The notes under the pieces: generated by a model
Seen by the model: only the letters and a program-made list of their open reading frames with translations
The model's database searches: none
Told to the model about the DNA's origin: nothing
Made by a program: the position numbers and the translations under genes
Source of the DNA: JBGTFE01 sp036403235
GTDB lineage: Bacteria; Acidobacteriota; Blastocatellia; Pyrinomonadales; Pyrinomonadaceae
Direction of reading: 5' to 3'
NCBI GenBank assembly: GCA_036403235.1
Contig: DASWRI010000048.1
Location: forward strand, 62,001 to 126,000
DNA length: 64,000 nucleotides
Part shown: in pieces, positions 1 through 7,909 of the stretch
How positions within the stretch are numbered: position 1 is the first letter of the stretch
How the letters are laid out: every line of letters starts with the position of its first letter

Positions 1-1723
1 CGACCTGACGGACGCTGACGCGGAAGTCTGTCCAGGGCGTAGTCCTTATGCCCTGAGCGTTCGGCATAATGACGGCGATTGTCCGCGTTTGTTTGGTGAC
101 GCGGTCAACGTCGTTTGCGCCGTTCGGTAAAACGATTATGACTTTCCACGTTACCGCCGGAACGACTACGTGTCCGCCGGCGACGGTGTTTGTAACGCCG
201 CCGTTCGAGCCTGTTCCGCCCTGACCTGCACCGCCCGTGATGATATAAAGCTCATTGCCCTGAGTTACCAACGTCCGGCAATAAGTTTCGAGTACTTCCC
301 ACGGCCCCTGATTATTATCGGGCGCCTGCGGGACAAAATTCGTCATCAAAAAGGTTGCCGAGTTGTCGGGAACGCTCGCCGTTCGGTCGCCCGAAGGACA
401 CATATGTCCGCGGTCAAAGCCCGAACCCGAATAATCGGTTGACTGCACCTGATACCAACCGGCGGGCAAGGAAGTGTCGGCGCGATAATCGTCCTGACGC
501 GGAGTCGTGCCGATCCATGTCGAGTTAAGATGCCAGCTCACCCAGTTCGGAATACCTTTATCGCGGTTGTATGACATTACATACTGATTTCTTTCGAGCA
601 GGTAATTGTTCGGAGTGTTGACATCGGTCGTCGCATTCGTAGGATTCCCCATCGTCAGGTGAACAGCGCCGTTGACAGCGCCGTTGACGGTTAAAGGAAT
701 CGTCGTGCTGGCCGTTCGGGACTGCGCGTCCGTGATGGTCGAGAAAAATCCGTAATTGCCGCCCGCCGCATTGGCCGGAACGGTGGCCAGATACGAAAAG
801 ACGTTGTCGCCCGCCGTTACGTCGCCGTTTGTTCCGTTGTCGAACAATTGCTGCGTCGCCGAGCCGCCGATGGTTGTTAAATCCGAGCTGACCGTAATTC
901 CGGTGCTGGCCGGATTTGAAGCCGGGGTCACCGTCACCGTCAAAAGCGTGGTTGCGCCCGCCGCGACCGCACTCGGCGTCGACAGGCCGCTTCCCGAAAG
1001 AACGGTCGAGCCGCCGCCCGTTCCGGTAATGTTTATATCGTCTATTCCGACCATCGCATCGTTTCCGATAGCGTTCGTCGTCAGGATGCGGAGCTGCACC
1101 AGCGGTTGATTTTCGCAAGCCGCAGGCAGCGCGGCAGTAACCGGTGTAACCAGCGTGGAAGAGCCGTCGTTGGAAGCGTCAGACACAAATCCCGCCGGAA
1201 TATTAGTATAGCCGCCGGCGTTGCCGATACGATACTGCAAAGCAAAAGGCTGTATCGCCGTATCCGTATCGTCGAGGTCGCGTAAATTATAAGCGACGTT
1301 AATCGCGGTCGTTCCGCTCGTATTCAGACTGATGACAATATGCGGAACATCGGAAGTACCCGAGCCCTGCATACCTATCGTCGGATTCGGTAAGGCATCA
1401 AACTCGTAAATGCCGCCCGAAAGCGCGCCGGTCGGGTCGGTCGCGTTGGCATTGATGCTGAACGGCGTCGCCGAACCGTCGGCCAGAATGGTTTGCGGGT
1501 CGATGCCGACGCCGCCGGTTAAATTGTCGCCGCGATAGCCGATGATTCCCGGGACATTATCCCAGTTATCATTAACCGTGATTAAAGCGGGATTTGACCA
1601 GTTTTGCGAAAACGGAACGGTTTGCGCCGTACCGTTTGCTTCAACGATTGGCGTCGTTTGATAAAAAACCTGCGAAAATACAAACGCGACCAGACAAAAT
1701 AGACTCAGATTAAATTTCTTCAT
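1..1723 (-). CDS. Secreted DNA/RNA non-specific endonuclease (NucA/EndA family), 3' end off window
   Basis: Partial gene that runs off the left edge; about 574 residues are visible. It starts at an ATG at 1723 preceded by AAGGA (about 8 nt upstream) and a signal peptide (MKKFNLSLFCLVAFVFSQ). The first 230 residues are a beta-rich region of unknown type. Next comes an Ig-like stretch (about 240-350) of the kind often seen in surface proteins. The nuclease domain begins near residue 365 and contains the family signature DRGHMCPSGDRT at about 437-448, where the His is the general base, followed by a NNQGPWEVLE stretch that supplies the metal-binding Asn and Glu. The family cleaves DNA and RNA without sequence preference using Mg2+. 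Likely role is extracellular or periplasmic nucleic-acid scavenging; that role is inferred. The stop codon and last strands lie outside the window. Confidence 0.85.
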   Translation of the reverse strand, partial: MKKFNLSLFCLVAFVFSQVFYQTTPIVEANGTAQTVPFSQNWSNPALITVNDNWDNVPGIIGYRGDNLTGGVGIDPQTILADGSATPFSINANATDPTGALSGGIYEFDALPNPTIGMQGSGTSDVPHIVISLNTSGTTAINVAYNLRDLDDTDTAIQPFALQYRIGNAGGYTNIPAGFVSDASNDGSSTLVTPVTAALPAACENQPLVQLRILTTNAIGNDAMVGIDDINITGTGGGSTVLSGSGLSTPSAVAAGATTLLTVTVTPASNPASTGITVSSDLTTIGGSATQQLFDNGTNGDVTAGDNVFSYLATVPANAAGGNYGFFSTITDAQSRTASTTIPLTVNGAVNGAVHLTMGNPTNATTDVNTPNNYLLERNQYVMSYNRDKGIPNWVSWHLNSTWIGTTPRQDDYRADTSLPAGWYQVQSTDYSGSGFDRGHMCPSGDRTASVPDNSATFLMTNFVPQAPDNNQGPWEVLETYCRTLVTQGNELYIITGGAGQGGTGSNGGVTNTVAGGHVVVPAVTWKVIIVLPNGANDVDRVTKQTRTIAVIMPNAQGIRTTPWTDFRVSVRQV

Positions 1724-2071
1724 TAGAATTCCTTAAAATAAAATATTTTATTAACAACCAAGGAGGGTTATGTTCGTCGATAAACTAATACTTTTACCAC
1801 ATAAGCGAGCTAATCCCAAGTAAAGAACAGCTAAATGCAAATTAAATTTACCGCACGAAAATTTGAACTCAAAAATATAGATGCTCAAATTTGAAAAATT
1901 GGTTTCCACAAAATTTCGGAACGGCAAATTTGTGCGGTCGGCCGAATTATAAAATTAACACCGATTTAACAATTTGTTCATCTCGCGTTAAATCCTCGGT
2001 TTTAATATTAATTCTGAGCCGCGGCGGGTTGCGCTTTTATAACGGAGCGTTTTGTTCTACATTTTTAATTA
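1724..2071. other. Intergenic region between endonuclease and phoU
   Basis: About 350 bp between divergent genes, more AT-rich than its neighbours. It must hold the promoters of both the endonuclease and the pho genes, but no convincing -35/-10 pair stands out. No sequence resembling the enterobacterial Pho box (CTGTCAT direct repeats) was seen. An AGGAGG at 1761-1766 precedes a 17-codon ORF by only 3 nt and is not called. Confidence 0.5.
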
Positions 2072-2740
2072 ATGGAGCAGAGAAAATTGTTGGAGCGCGA
2101 ACTGAATATTCTGCGTGACCGGCTTCTTTTAATGGGCGGCGAGGTCGAGCTGGCGATTCAGCGCGCAATGCACGCGCTCACGCAGCGCGACAGCGATGCC
2201 GCCAATCAGGTGCTTGAAAACGACCGCGTGATTGACCGTCTGGAGCTTGAAATTGACCGCCTGAGCGTCGAAGTTCTGACTTTGCGCCGCCCGGTCGCGC
2301 GCGAGCTTCGGCTGGTTATATCGATTTTCAAAATCACGCCGGTGCTCGAACGCATCGCCGACCACGCGACGAGCATCGCGCGCGCGGCGCTTGAGCTAAA
2401 CGACGAGCCGGAGCTGAAAAATTACGGCGAGCTGACCGAAATGGCCGAGCGAACGCTCGAAATGCTGCAATCCGTTCTCGATGCGTTTACGTCGAACGAT
2501 TCGGAAAAGGCCAGAAAGCTGATTGAAAAAGACGCGGAAGTCGATAAAATTTACGACCGCCTGGTCACCGATTTGATGAAAACGATGTCCGAGGACGCCG
2601 CCAAATCGACGCGGCTCGCAAGACTTCTTTTCGTGGCGAAAAATTTGGAGCGAATCGGCGATTACGTCAAAGACATCTGCGAGCTGACCGTTTATATGAA
2701 GGAAGCCGTTTTTATCAAACACAATGAAAACAGAGCTTAG
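2072..2740 (+). CDS. phoU: Phosphate signalling protein PhoU
   Basis: A 222-residue all-helical protein with the two-fold PhoU repeat. Each half carries the metal-binding E/D-x3-D type motif: VLERIADHATSI near residue 91 and NLERIGDYVKDI near residue 190. PhoU proteins are peripheral negative regulators that link the Pst phosphate transporter to the PhoR kinase. No pst genes are visible here, but phoB and phoR follow directly, so the context supports the Pho call. No Shine-Dalgarno is visible before ATG 2072. A TTG at 2087, behind GGAGCAGAG, is an alternative start that would remove five residues. Confidence 0.9.
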   Translation: MEQRKLLERELNILRDRLLLMGGEVELAIQRAMHALTQRDSDAANQVLENDRVIDRLELEIDRLSVEVLTLRRPVARELRLVISIFKITPVLERIADHATSIARAALELNDEPELKNYGELTEMAERTLEMLQSVLDAFTSNDSEKARKLIEKDAEVDKIYDRLVTDLMKTMSEDAAKSTRLARLLFVAKNLERIGDYVKDICELTVYMKEAVFIKHNENRA

Positions 2741-2793
2741 AGACAAGTAACGAGAGACAAGTGTTTTTTCTCGCCCCTCGTCTCCAATCCCTA
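2741..2793. repeat. Intergenic inverted repeat, GAGAC/ACGAG word family (R1)
   Basis: Imperfect inverted repeat filling the phoU-phoB gap. The 5' arm is built of GAGACAA/GTAACGA-type words and the 3' arm reads CTCGCCCCTCGTCTCC; 11 of 16 arm positions are complementary. It ends about 6 nt before the phoB ATG, which lacks a Shine-Dalgarno. Similar words occur at 13641-13703 and 53658-53726. Confidence 0.6.
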
Positions 2794-2798
2794 AAATT

Positions 2799-3485
2799 AT
2801 GCTGCACGAAATTTTAATCATCGAAGACGACGAAGATATTGCCGAGAGTCTTCGCTACAATTTCAAGCGCGAGGGATTTCGTCCCGTGATTGCCGAATCG
2901 GGCGAAAAAGGTTTGCGTTTTGCGCTCGACGAAAAAAATCCGCCGGCGCTGATTATCCTCGATTTGATGCTGCCGGGAATGAGCGGAATGGAGCTTTGCC
3001 GACGGCTCAGGCGCGAATCCGTGACGGAAAAAACGCCGATTATAATGCTCACGGCGAAAGCGGCCGAAACGGACAAAATCGCCGGTCTCGAACTCGGCGC
3101 GGACGATTATATCGTTAAGCCGTTTTCGGTCAAAGAAGTCATCGCGCGCGTTCGCGCCGTTTTGCGCCGCGTCGAAAAAGACACGATTCAAAATTACGCC
3201 GACGAGCGTCTCGTCATAGATTTCGCCGATATGCGCGTTTTGTGCGCGGGCGACGAAACTCGCCTGACGCGCAAGGAATTTGCGCTTTTGACTTATCTGA
3301 TAAAGAGCGCCGGACGCGTCGCCACCAGACAAAATCTGCTCGACCACGTTTGGGGTTATAATTATTTCGGCGACACGCGCACCCTCGACGTGCACATTCG
3401 CCGTCTGCGCCAGAAACTAGGCGACTGCGGCGGCTGTATCGAAACGGTCGTCGGCATCGGCTATCGTTTTATCGGATGTAAATGA
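2799..3485 (+). CDS. phoB: Response regulator PhoB (OmpR/PhoB family)
   Basis: A 228-residue two-domain regulator. The receiver domain (1-120) has the acidic pocket IIEDDED, the phosphoacceptor Asp55 in IILDLMLPG, Thr85 and Lys107 in DDYIVKPFS. The OmpR-type winged-helix DNA-binding domain (about 130-228) ends in HIRRLRQKLGD...GIGYRF, as is typical. It activates phosphate-starvation genes when phosphorylated by PhoR. The order phoU-phoB-phoR and short gaps suggest one transcript. Assignment to phosphate rather than another OmpR system rests on the adjacent phoU and phoR. Confidence 0.88.
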   Translation: MLHEILIIEDDEDIAESLRYNFKREGFRPVIAESGEKGLRFALDEKNPPALIILDLMLPGMSGMELCRRLRRESVTEKTPIIMLTAKAAETDKIAGLELGADDYIVKPFSVKEVIARVRAVLRRVEKDTIQNYADERLVIDFADMRVLCAGDETRLTRKEFALLTYLIKSAGRVATRQNLLDHVWGYNYFGDTRTLDVHIRRLRQKLGDCGGCIETVVGIGYRFIGCK

Positions 3486-3537
3486 AATTACGAATTACGA
3501 ATTAAAAAACATCGTCCGGCTTTCGTAATCCGTAATT
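3486..3537. repeat. Intergenic inverted repeat, AATTACG heptamer family (R2)
   Basis: The 5' arm at 3486-3503 is two AATTACG heptamers plus AATT; the 3' arm at 3522-3537 is its reverse complement at 15 of 16 positions. It starts next to the phoB stop and ends 9 nt before the phoR ATG. The same word family recurs at 60661-60726. Confidence 0.75.
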
Positions 3538-3546
3538 GAAAGTTTT

Positions 3547-4623
3547 ATGGCTTTACTCACTTCCTGGTTTTCCAAAAAAGGAGCGGTCGAAAAAACTTCG
3601 CGCCCGATTCTGACGAAGATTCTCGAAACGATGCGCGAAAGCGTTCTGGTCGTCGGCGAGGACACGCGCATTCTGGCGTCGAACAAAGCGGCTTACAACG
3701 ATTTCGGACGCAAAAACGGCGCTTTAGAAAATAAACGCCTGAGCGAAGTCATCCGCGATTTGAATCTGCACGAAGCGTTTCGAAAGGCGCTCGAAGACGC
3801 GGAGTTTTCCGATTTAAAGCTCGAAATTCCGGGTAGCGCGGAAAAGCGCCGCTATGATGTGCACATCGCGCCGATTGAGCTCGACGGGGCAAAAAGCGCC
3901 GTCGGCGTTTTTTACGACATCACGCAGATTGAGCATCTCGAACGCGTCCGGCAGGAATTTTTCTCGAACATTTCGCACGAGCTGCGTACGCCTCTGACGT
4001 CGATTCTGGCGTTTGTCGAAACGCTGGAAGACGGCGCGATTGAAGACGAAGAAAACAACCGGCGTTTTTTAAGCGTAATTCGCCGCAACGCCGAGCGGAT
4101 GCATCGTTTGATTGACGATATTCTGGAGCTTTCTTCTATCGAATCGGGCAATATCGAGCTAGCCGTCAAGCCGACTCCGCTGGCCGGGCTCGTCAGGGAA
4201 GTTTTCACCAATCTTTCAAATAAAGCCGTCGAGCGCGAAATAAACTTAATAAACGAAGTCGCGGACGAAACACGCGTCTGCGCCGACGCGGTTCGCCTCG
4301 AACAGATGCTCACGAATTTGATAGACAATGCCGTGAAATTTAACCGCGAGCGCGGAAGCGTGACGGTTTCCTGCGTGCCGGGCGACGCCAAAGATTTGAT
4401 TTCGGTCGCCGACACGGGCGAAGGCATCTCAAGCGAGCATCTCCTGCGCATTTTCGAAAGATTTTACCGGACAGACCGCGCCCGCTCGCGCGAAATCGGC
4501 GGAACGGGCCTGGGTTTGGCCATCGTAAAACATCTGGCAAGGCTTCACGGCGGCGAGATTTCCGTCGTTTCAAATCTCGGAAAAGGAACCGTCTTTTCCG
4601 TCGAACTTCCCAAAAATAAATAG
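3547..4623 (+). CDS. phoR: Sensor histidine kinase PhoR, lacking membrane segments
   Basis: A 358-residue histidine kinase. A PAS-like domain (about 24-125) is followed by the HisKA dimerisation helix with phosphoacceptor His144 in FFSNISHELRTPLTS. The HATPase_c domain has an N box (TNLIDNAVKFN), G1 (DTGEGI) and G2 (GGTGLGLAI). No hydrophobic transmembrane segment exists anywhere, whereas well-studied PhoR proteins have one or two N-terminal helices; this one should be cytoplasmic. It presumably phosphorylates the upstream PhoB under PhoU control. Start ATG 3547 has only a weak GAAAG upstream. Confidence 0.87.
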   Translation: MALLTSWFSKKGAVEKTSRPILTKILETMRESVLVVGEDTRILASNKAAYNDFGRKNGALENKRLSEVIRDLNLHEAFRKALEDAEFSDLKLEIPGSAEKRRYDVHIAPIELDGAKSAVGVFYDITQIEHLERVRQEFFSNISHELRTPLTSILAFVETLEDGAIEDEENNRRFLSVIRRNAERMHRLIDDILELSSIESGNIELAVKPTPLAGLVREVFTNLSNKAVEREINLINEVADETRVCADAVRLEQMLTNLIDNAVKFNRERGSVTVSCVPGDAKDLISVADTGEGISSEHLLRIFERFYRTDRARSREIGGTGLGLAIVKHLARLHGGEISVVSNLGKGTVFSVELPKNK

Positions 4624-4666
4624 CTTAGCGTTTCCGCATCGTATCTTTTAAGACTTTCCGACGGTA

Positions 4667-4675
4667 TGCTATAAT
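4667..4675 (+). promoter_or_regulatory. Extended -10 promoter for the CarD gene
   Basis: TGCTATAAT (TGn plus TATAAT at 4670-4675) lies about 90 nt before the CarD start. No good -35 hexamer is at 16-18 bp, as is often the case with extended -10 promoters. Inferred start of transcription is near 4682. Confidence 0.5.
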
Positions 4676-4760
4676 ATAAAAACCCCGGCAACCGAATTTG
4701 CGCATGAATTTTTCGGCTGTTGTCTCTTTGGCTTTTTCGTTAGGTTTTGTGGAGGAAGCT

Positions 4761-5297
4761 ATGCAACTGAATATCGGGCAGAAGGTCGCTTATCCGAATC
4801 AAGGTATTTGTCTGGTCGAAGACATCGAAAGAAAAAAAATCGGCAACAGCTCAATAGATTTTTATTTTTTGCGCGTTTTGAGTGATAATTCGACGATTTT
4901 TGTGCCCACGCAAAACGCCGAAAATGTCGGAATTCGTCCGATTATCGGCTTGCGCCAATTCAAAATTTTGCTGGAAAGCTTATCGGAAGATTTTAATCCC
5001 GTCTCGCCCGATTGGAAAATTCGCTCGCGCGAATATAACGAAAAGCTCCAGTCGGGCGACGTTTTCGAAGCGGCTGACGTTTTGAAAAAGCTGACGTATT
5101 TGAGCCGCGAGAAAAAACTCTCGTTCCGCGAGCAGACGCTGCTCGAAAAATCCAGATTTCTCGTCGTTTCCGAATTGGCCAACGCCGCTTTGGAAGACGA
5201 AGACGCCATTGCGGGCAAAGTCGATAAGCTCGTCAAAAAAGCCTGCGACAAACACGCCAAATCACAGCCGAAAGTCCTCGCCGCGACAAACCACTAA
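4761..5297 (+). CDS. CarD/CdnL-family RNA polymerase-binding regulator
   Basis: A 178-residue protein. The start chosen is ATG 4761 because GGAGGAAG sits immediately upstream, rather than an upstream ATG at 4698. The N-terminal 60 residues form the CarD RNA-polymerase interaction domain: MQLNIGQKVAYPNQGICLVE, then a basic patch and FVPTQNAENVGIRPI. The C-terminal part is helical. CarD/CdnL proteins bind the RNA polymerase beta subunit and stabilise open complexes, especially at rRNA promoters. It is transcribed alone and ends at an intrinsic terminator at 5304-5356. Confidence 0.88.
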   Translation: MQLNIGQKVAYPNQGICLVEDIERKKIGNSSIDFYFLRVLSDNSTIFVPTQNAENVGIRPIIGLRQFKILLESLSEDFNPVSPDWKIRSREYNEKLQSGDVFEAADVLKKLTYLSREKKLSFREQTLLEKSRFLVVSELANAALEDEDAIAGKVDKLVKKACDKHAKSQPKVLAATNH

Positions 5298-5303
5298 GTT
5301 TAG

Positions 5304-5356
5304 TGAAAAGTGAATAGTTTAAGAATCTTTTCTAAACTATTCACTTTTCATTTTTT
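5304..5356 (+). terminator. Terminator formed by an AGTGAAN-family inverted repeat (R3)
   Basis: Perfect 18-bp arms (TGAAAAGTGAATAGTTTA at 5304-5321, its complement at 5333-5350) with an 11-nt loop, followed by TTTTTTG. It lies between convergent carD and queF and its 3' arm overlaps the last QueF codons. It is a member of the tandem-word repeat class (heptamer GTGAATA) that here also has the shape of an intrinsic terminator for carD. Confidence 0.75.
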
Positions 5357-5766
5357 GTGTAGCTGGCGCGCACAACCGTTTTAATATTTCCGCGAACGTG
5401 AAAATCGCCTTCGAGTTCGACTCGCAAAGGGTCGCAGGCCTTAACGAAATCTTCGAGAATTAAATTTATGACGTGCTCGTGAAAAATCTTTATTTCGCGA
5501 AACGAATTGATGTAAAGCTTCAGGCTTTTGAGCTCGATGCAGCGCTCGTGCGGCACGTATTTGAGGCGGATAATCGCAAAATCGGGAAAATCCGAAAACG
5601 GGCAAATCGCCGTAAATTCGGGTATTTCGAATTCAATCCAAATCTCGCGCCCGGCATATTCATACTGAAAAGTGTCGAGCGGAAACAAACTCATTTCTTC
5701 GCGCGGCGTCGGGCGAATTTCCAAATTCTGCTGGTTGGTCGGTGATAAATTTGTGTTGTCTAACAT
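5341..5766 (-). CDS. queF: NADPH-dependent 7-cyano-7-deazaguanine reductase QueF (type I)
   Basis: A 141-residue single-domain QueF. It reduces preQ0 to preQ1 in queuosine tRNA-modification biosynthesis. The catalytic Cys55 lies in EFTAICPFSDFPDFA, with Asp62 in the same motif, and the substrate/NADPH signature CIELKSLKLYINSFR followed by FHEHV is intact. Length matches the short tunnelling-fold type I enzymes. It is monocistronic, convergent with carD and divergent from nothing close. Its 5' leader (5767-5830) can form alternative hairpins that would hide the ribosome-binding site. Confidence 0.92.
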   Translation of the reverse strand: MLDNTNLSPTNQQNLEIRPTPREEMSLFPLDTFQYEYAGREIWIEFEIPEFTAICPFSDFPDFAIIRLKYVPHERCIELKSLKLYINSFREIKIFHEHVINLILEDFVKACDPLRVELEGDFHVRGNIKTVVRASYTKNEK

Positions 5767-5830
5767 AGAAAACTTCTCTCGCTAAAATCAAAACAGTAAT
5801 TTTAGCATTTTGCGCCAAGCGAGAGAAATC
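5767..5830 (-). promoter_or_regulatory. Structured queF 5' leader with two competing stems
   Basis: On the minus strand, arm 5818-5827 pairs perfectly with 5774-5783 (10 bp), hiding the AGAGAAG that serves as ribosome-binding site. Arm 5799-5806 pairs perfectly with 5781-5788 (8 bp), so both stems need bases 5781-5783. It does not fit the preQ1-I consensus I know. Regulatory function is inferred. Confidence 0.45.
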
Positions 5831-5847
5831 GTTGTGTATATTTAAGA

Positions 5848-5968
5848 AAATTTGCCCGCGAAAGGACGCGAAAAAGAAAATCAGCCACGAATTACACGAA
5901 TTAAAAAGCAATTATTATTCGTGTTATCCGCAGCTAAAACTTTTTCGTGTTTTTTCGCGGGCAAATTT
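5848..5968. repeat. Composite nested inverted repeat (R4)
   Basis: Outer arms AAATTTGCCCGCGAAA (5848-5863) and its exact complement (5953-5968) are perfect over 16 bp. Inside are words GGACGCGAAAAAG and a second inverted repeat of CACGAATTACACGAATT against ATTCGTGTTATCCG. Two word families are nested. It lies between the queF leader and the end of the exonuclease gene. Confidence 0.75.
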
Positions 5969-5984
5969 TTTCTGAATGTCGTAT

Positions 5985-6785
5985 TTATATTTTGAGTTTT
6001 TTGGCCGTCGCGAAATCGCGCACGCCGCGAACGTGCAGTTCGTCGAGAAAATTGACGAAAATTTTTGCCGTCGCAAAAGCGTCATCGCTGGCGCGGTGGC
6101 GATTTTTGATAAAAATAGAATAATATTCGGCGACCGTGTGCAGCCGGTGATTGGCGATGTGCGGAAGCAGCTTGCGCGCGAGCTGAACGGTGCAGAGATG
6201 CGGATTGGCGACGCGATAATCGGTGTAAATCCTGCCGATTTCGTGGTTCAAAAAACGCACGTCGAAATGCGCGTTGTGCGCCACGAGAACCGAATCGCCG
6301 ATAAAATCGAGAAAGTCGCAGGCGATTTCCGCAAATTTCGGCTCGTGCCTGACCATTCGGTCGGAAATTCCGGTCAATTGCGTAATAAACGGCGGAATCG
6401 GCGTTTCGGGATTGACGAGCGTGTGAAATTCTCCGGCAATCACGCCGTTTTTTATCCGGTAAGCGCCGATTTCGGTGATGCGGCACGGCGGAGTTTTCGC
6501 GCCGGTCGTCTCCAAATCGAAGACGACAAAATCCGTCTCGGCCAGCTTTCGGCGTTCAAAATTACTTTTTATAAGCTCGACCGTGTCTTCGATAAGCTGC
6601 AGGCGCGGGTCGATTTCGATTAAGTCCGAAACCAGATTGCGCGCCAAATCCGGCGCGGGTTGCTCGATTTTCATGACGTAATCGACGACCTTGACGGCCG
6701 TCGCGCGCCCGCCGCAAAGCTCGAGCAGTTGAATCGTTTCGCTGATTAGCAGAGAATCAGAAATTAGGTTAGGATAAGGCGGCAT
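5985..6785 (-). CDS. DnaQ-like DEDDh 3'-5' exonuclease
   Basis: A 266-residue protein. The exonuclease domain (about 85-260) has motif I FVVFDLETTG (Asp90, Glu92), motif II AHNAHFDVRFL and motif III with HRASDDA, the DEDDh set. These enzymes hydrolyse DNA from the 3' end; relatives include the DNA polymerase III epsilon subunit and PolC-type exonucleases. The first 80 residues form a helical, winged-helix-like extension not found in epsilon. It could be a stand-alone proofreading or repair exonuclease. No partner gene is adjacent. Start ATG 6785 has only a weak AAGAG upstream. Confidence 0.82.
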   Translation of the reverse strand: MPPYPNLISDSLLISETIQLLELCGGRATAVKVVDYVMKIEQPAPDLARNLVSDLIEIDPRLQLIEDTVELIKSNFERRKLAETDFVVFDLETTGAKTPPCRITEIGAYRIKNGVIAGEFHTLVNPETPIPPFITQLTGISDRMVRHEPKFAEIACDFLDFIGDSVLVAHNAHFDVRFLNHEIGRIYTDYRVANPHLCTVQLARKLLPHIANHRLHTVAEYYSIFIKNRHRASDDAFATAKIFVNFLDELHVRGVRDFATAKKLKI

Positions 6786-6874
6786 CTCTTTTTGATTTTA
6801 GCGAGAAAACCTGAAACCGCAAGCGAAACGGTAACGAATAAAAGATTTTAGAAATTTTTTGGAGAGTTAAATTA

Positions 6875-7216
6875 ATGAGAGAAGAAAACGTAAAGCTGGT
6901 CGAAGCTTATATATATTCATTAAAACAAAAGGATTTATCGCTCGCGCCGCTGGCCGAAGACTTATATTTCGAAGACCCGCTGGCGGGGAAAAATAACGGC
7001 GCGGAAAATCTGCGGGCATTTCTCTCGGGATTTTTGTCGGCCATCAACGACGTGCGGATTCATCGTCACGTTTGCGAGGGCGAATACGTGACGACGCACT
7101 GGGAAGTTGACGGCGTTTTCGGCGTCGTCGCGATTATGGAAATGTTTCGCATCAAGGACGGAAAAATCGCCGAAGCCATCGGCTATTTCGACCCGCGCCC
7201 GATTATCGGCGGCTGA
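6875..7216 (+). CDS. SnoaL-like/NTF2-fold protein
   Basis: A 113-residue protein with the cone-shaped NTF2-like fold pattern: an N-terminal helix (VKLVEAYIYSL), a DLYFEDPLAG turn, and alternating strands ending in MFRIKDGKIAEAIGYFD, the usual SnoaL-like C-terminus. The family includes ketosteroid isomerases and polyketide cyclases, but many members have no known reaction. GGAGAG lies 9 nt before the ATG. It precedes the pyrE run and is separated from it by a long inverted repeat. Confidence 0.7.
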   Translation: MREENVKLVEAYIYSLKQKDLSLAPLAEDLYFEDPLAGKNNGAENLRAFLSGFLSAINDVRIHRHVCEGEYVTTHWEVDGVFGVVAIMEMFRIKDGKIAEAIGYFDPRPIIGG

Positions 7217-7226
7217 GAGTTTACAA

Positions 7227-7336
7227 AAAGTTACAGAGTTGCACGAAGTTGCAGAGTTAGAAGAAGTAGCGGAAAATTGCAGAAAGTTTTTTGAACTCTG
7301 TAAACTATCTGCAACTTCGTGCAGCTCTGCAACTTT
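7227..7336. repeat. Long inverted repeat, GTTGCAGA word family (R5)
   Basis: Arms 7227-7256 and 7307-7336 are complementary at 28 of 30 positions. The 5' arm is a tandem of GTTACAGA, GTTGCACGAA, GTTGCAGA and further variants. The element ends 12 nt before the pyrE ATG, where no Shine-Dalgarno is seen. Confidence 0.8.
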
Positions 7337-7348
7337 CTTTAGTTTTTT

Positions 7349-7909
7349 ATGGATATTTTAGAGCATTTTCGCGAGACGAACGCGCTTCTGGAAGGACATT
7401 TTATTTTATCGAGCGGTCTCCACAGCTCGAATTATCTGCAATGCGCGCTGGCTTTGCAGCATCCGAAAGACGCCGCCGATTTCGGGCGCGCGATTGCCGC
7501 GCATTTTGCCGATGCAAACATCGAAACGGTCGCTTCGCCGGCCATCGGCGGTTTGATAATCGGCTTTGCGGTCGCGCAAAGTTTGAATGTCCGGTTCATC
7601 TGGACGGAGCGCGAAAACGGCCTGATGACATTGCGGCGCGGTTTTTCCGTTCGCGAAAACGAACGCATTTTGGTCGTCGAAGACGTTATCACGACCGGCG
7701 GCTCGACGCGCGAATGTATCGAGGCGCTCAAAGCGCGCGGCGCGCTAGTTGTCGGCGCGGCTTCCGTCATCGACCGCTCGGGCGGAAAAGCCGATACGGG
7801 CGTTTCGCGCATTGCGCTGGCAAGTTTGGAAGTTCCGAGTTATAAAACGGAAGATTGCCCGATGTGCGCGCGCGGCGACGAAGCTTATAAACCCGGAAGC
7901 AGAAAATGA
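7349..7909 (+). CDS. pyrE: Orotate phosphoribosyltransferase
   Basis: A 186-residue type I phosphoribosyltransferase. It joins orotate to PRPP to give OMP in pyrimidine synthesis. Visible motifs are the substrate-binding HFILSSGLHSSNYLQ near residue 17, AIGGLIIGF, and the PRPP signature ILVVEDVITTGGSTRE near 110-125. The C-terminus CPMCARGDEAYKPGSRK resembles the short archaeal/actinobacterial-type enzymes. It opens a tight gene run; its last four bases overlap the next start (ATGA). Confidence 0.92.
   Translation: MDILEHFRETNALLEGHFILSSGLHSSNYLQCALALQHPKDAADFGRAIAAHFADANIETVASPAIGGLIIGFAVAQSLNVRFIWTERENGLMTLRRGFSVRENERILVVEDVITTGGSTRECIEALKARGALVVGAASVIDRSGGKADTGVSRIALASLEVPSYKTEDCPMCARGDEAYKPGSRK

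Noticed and set aside
1770..1823. 17-codon ORF behind AGGAGG in the endonuclease-phoU gap
   Set aside because: The spacing from AGGAGG to ATG is only 3 nt and the peptide has no recognisable feature.
4698..4760. Longer N-terminus for the CarD-family protein
   Set aside because: The extension is not shared with the family and GGAGGAAG lies directly before ATG 4761.
5473..5745. Plus-strand ORF across queF
   Set aside because: It is the antisense shadow of queF with low-complexity residues and no family signal.
5767..5830. preQ1-I riboswitch before queF
   Set aside because: The required stem and C-rich loop with the downstream A-tract and pseudoknot were not found; only generic hairpins are present.
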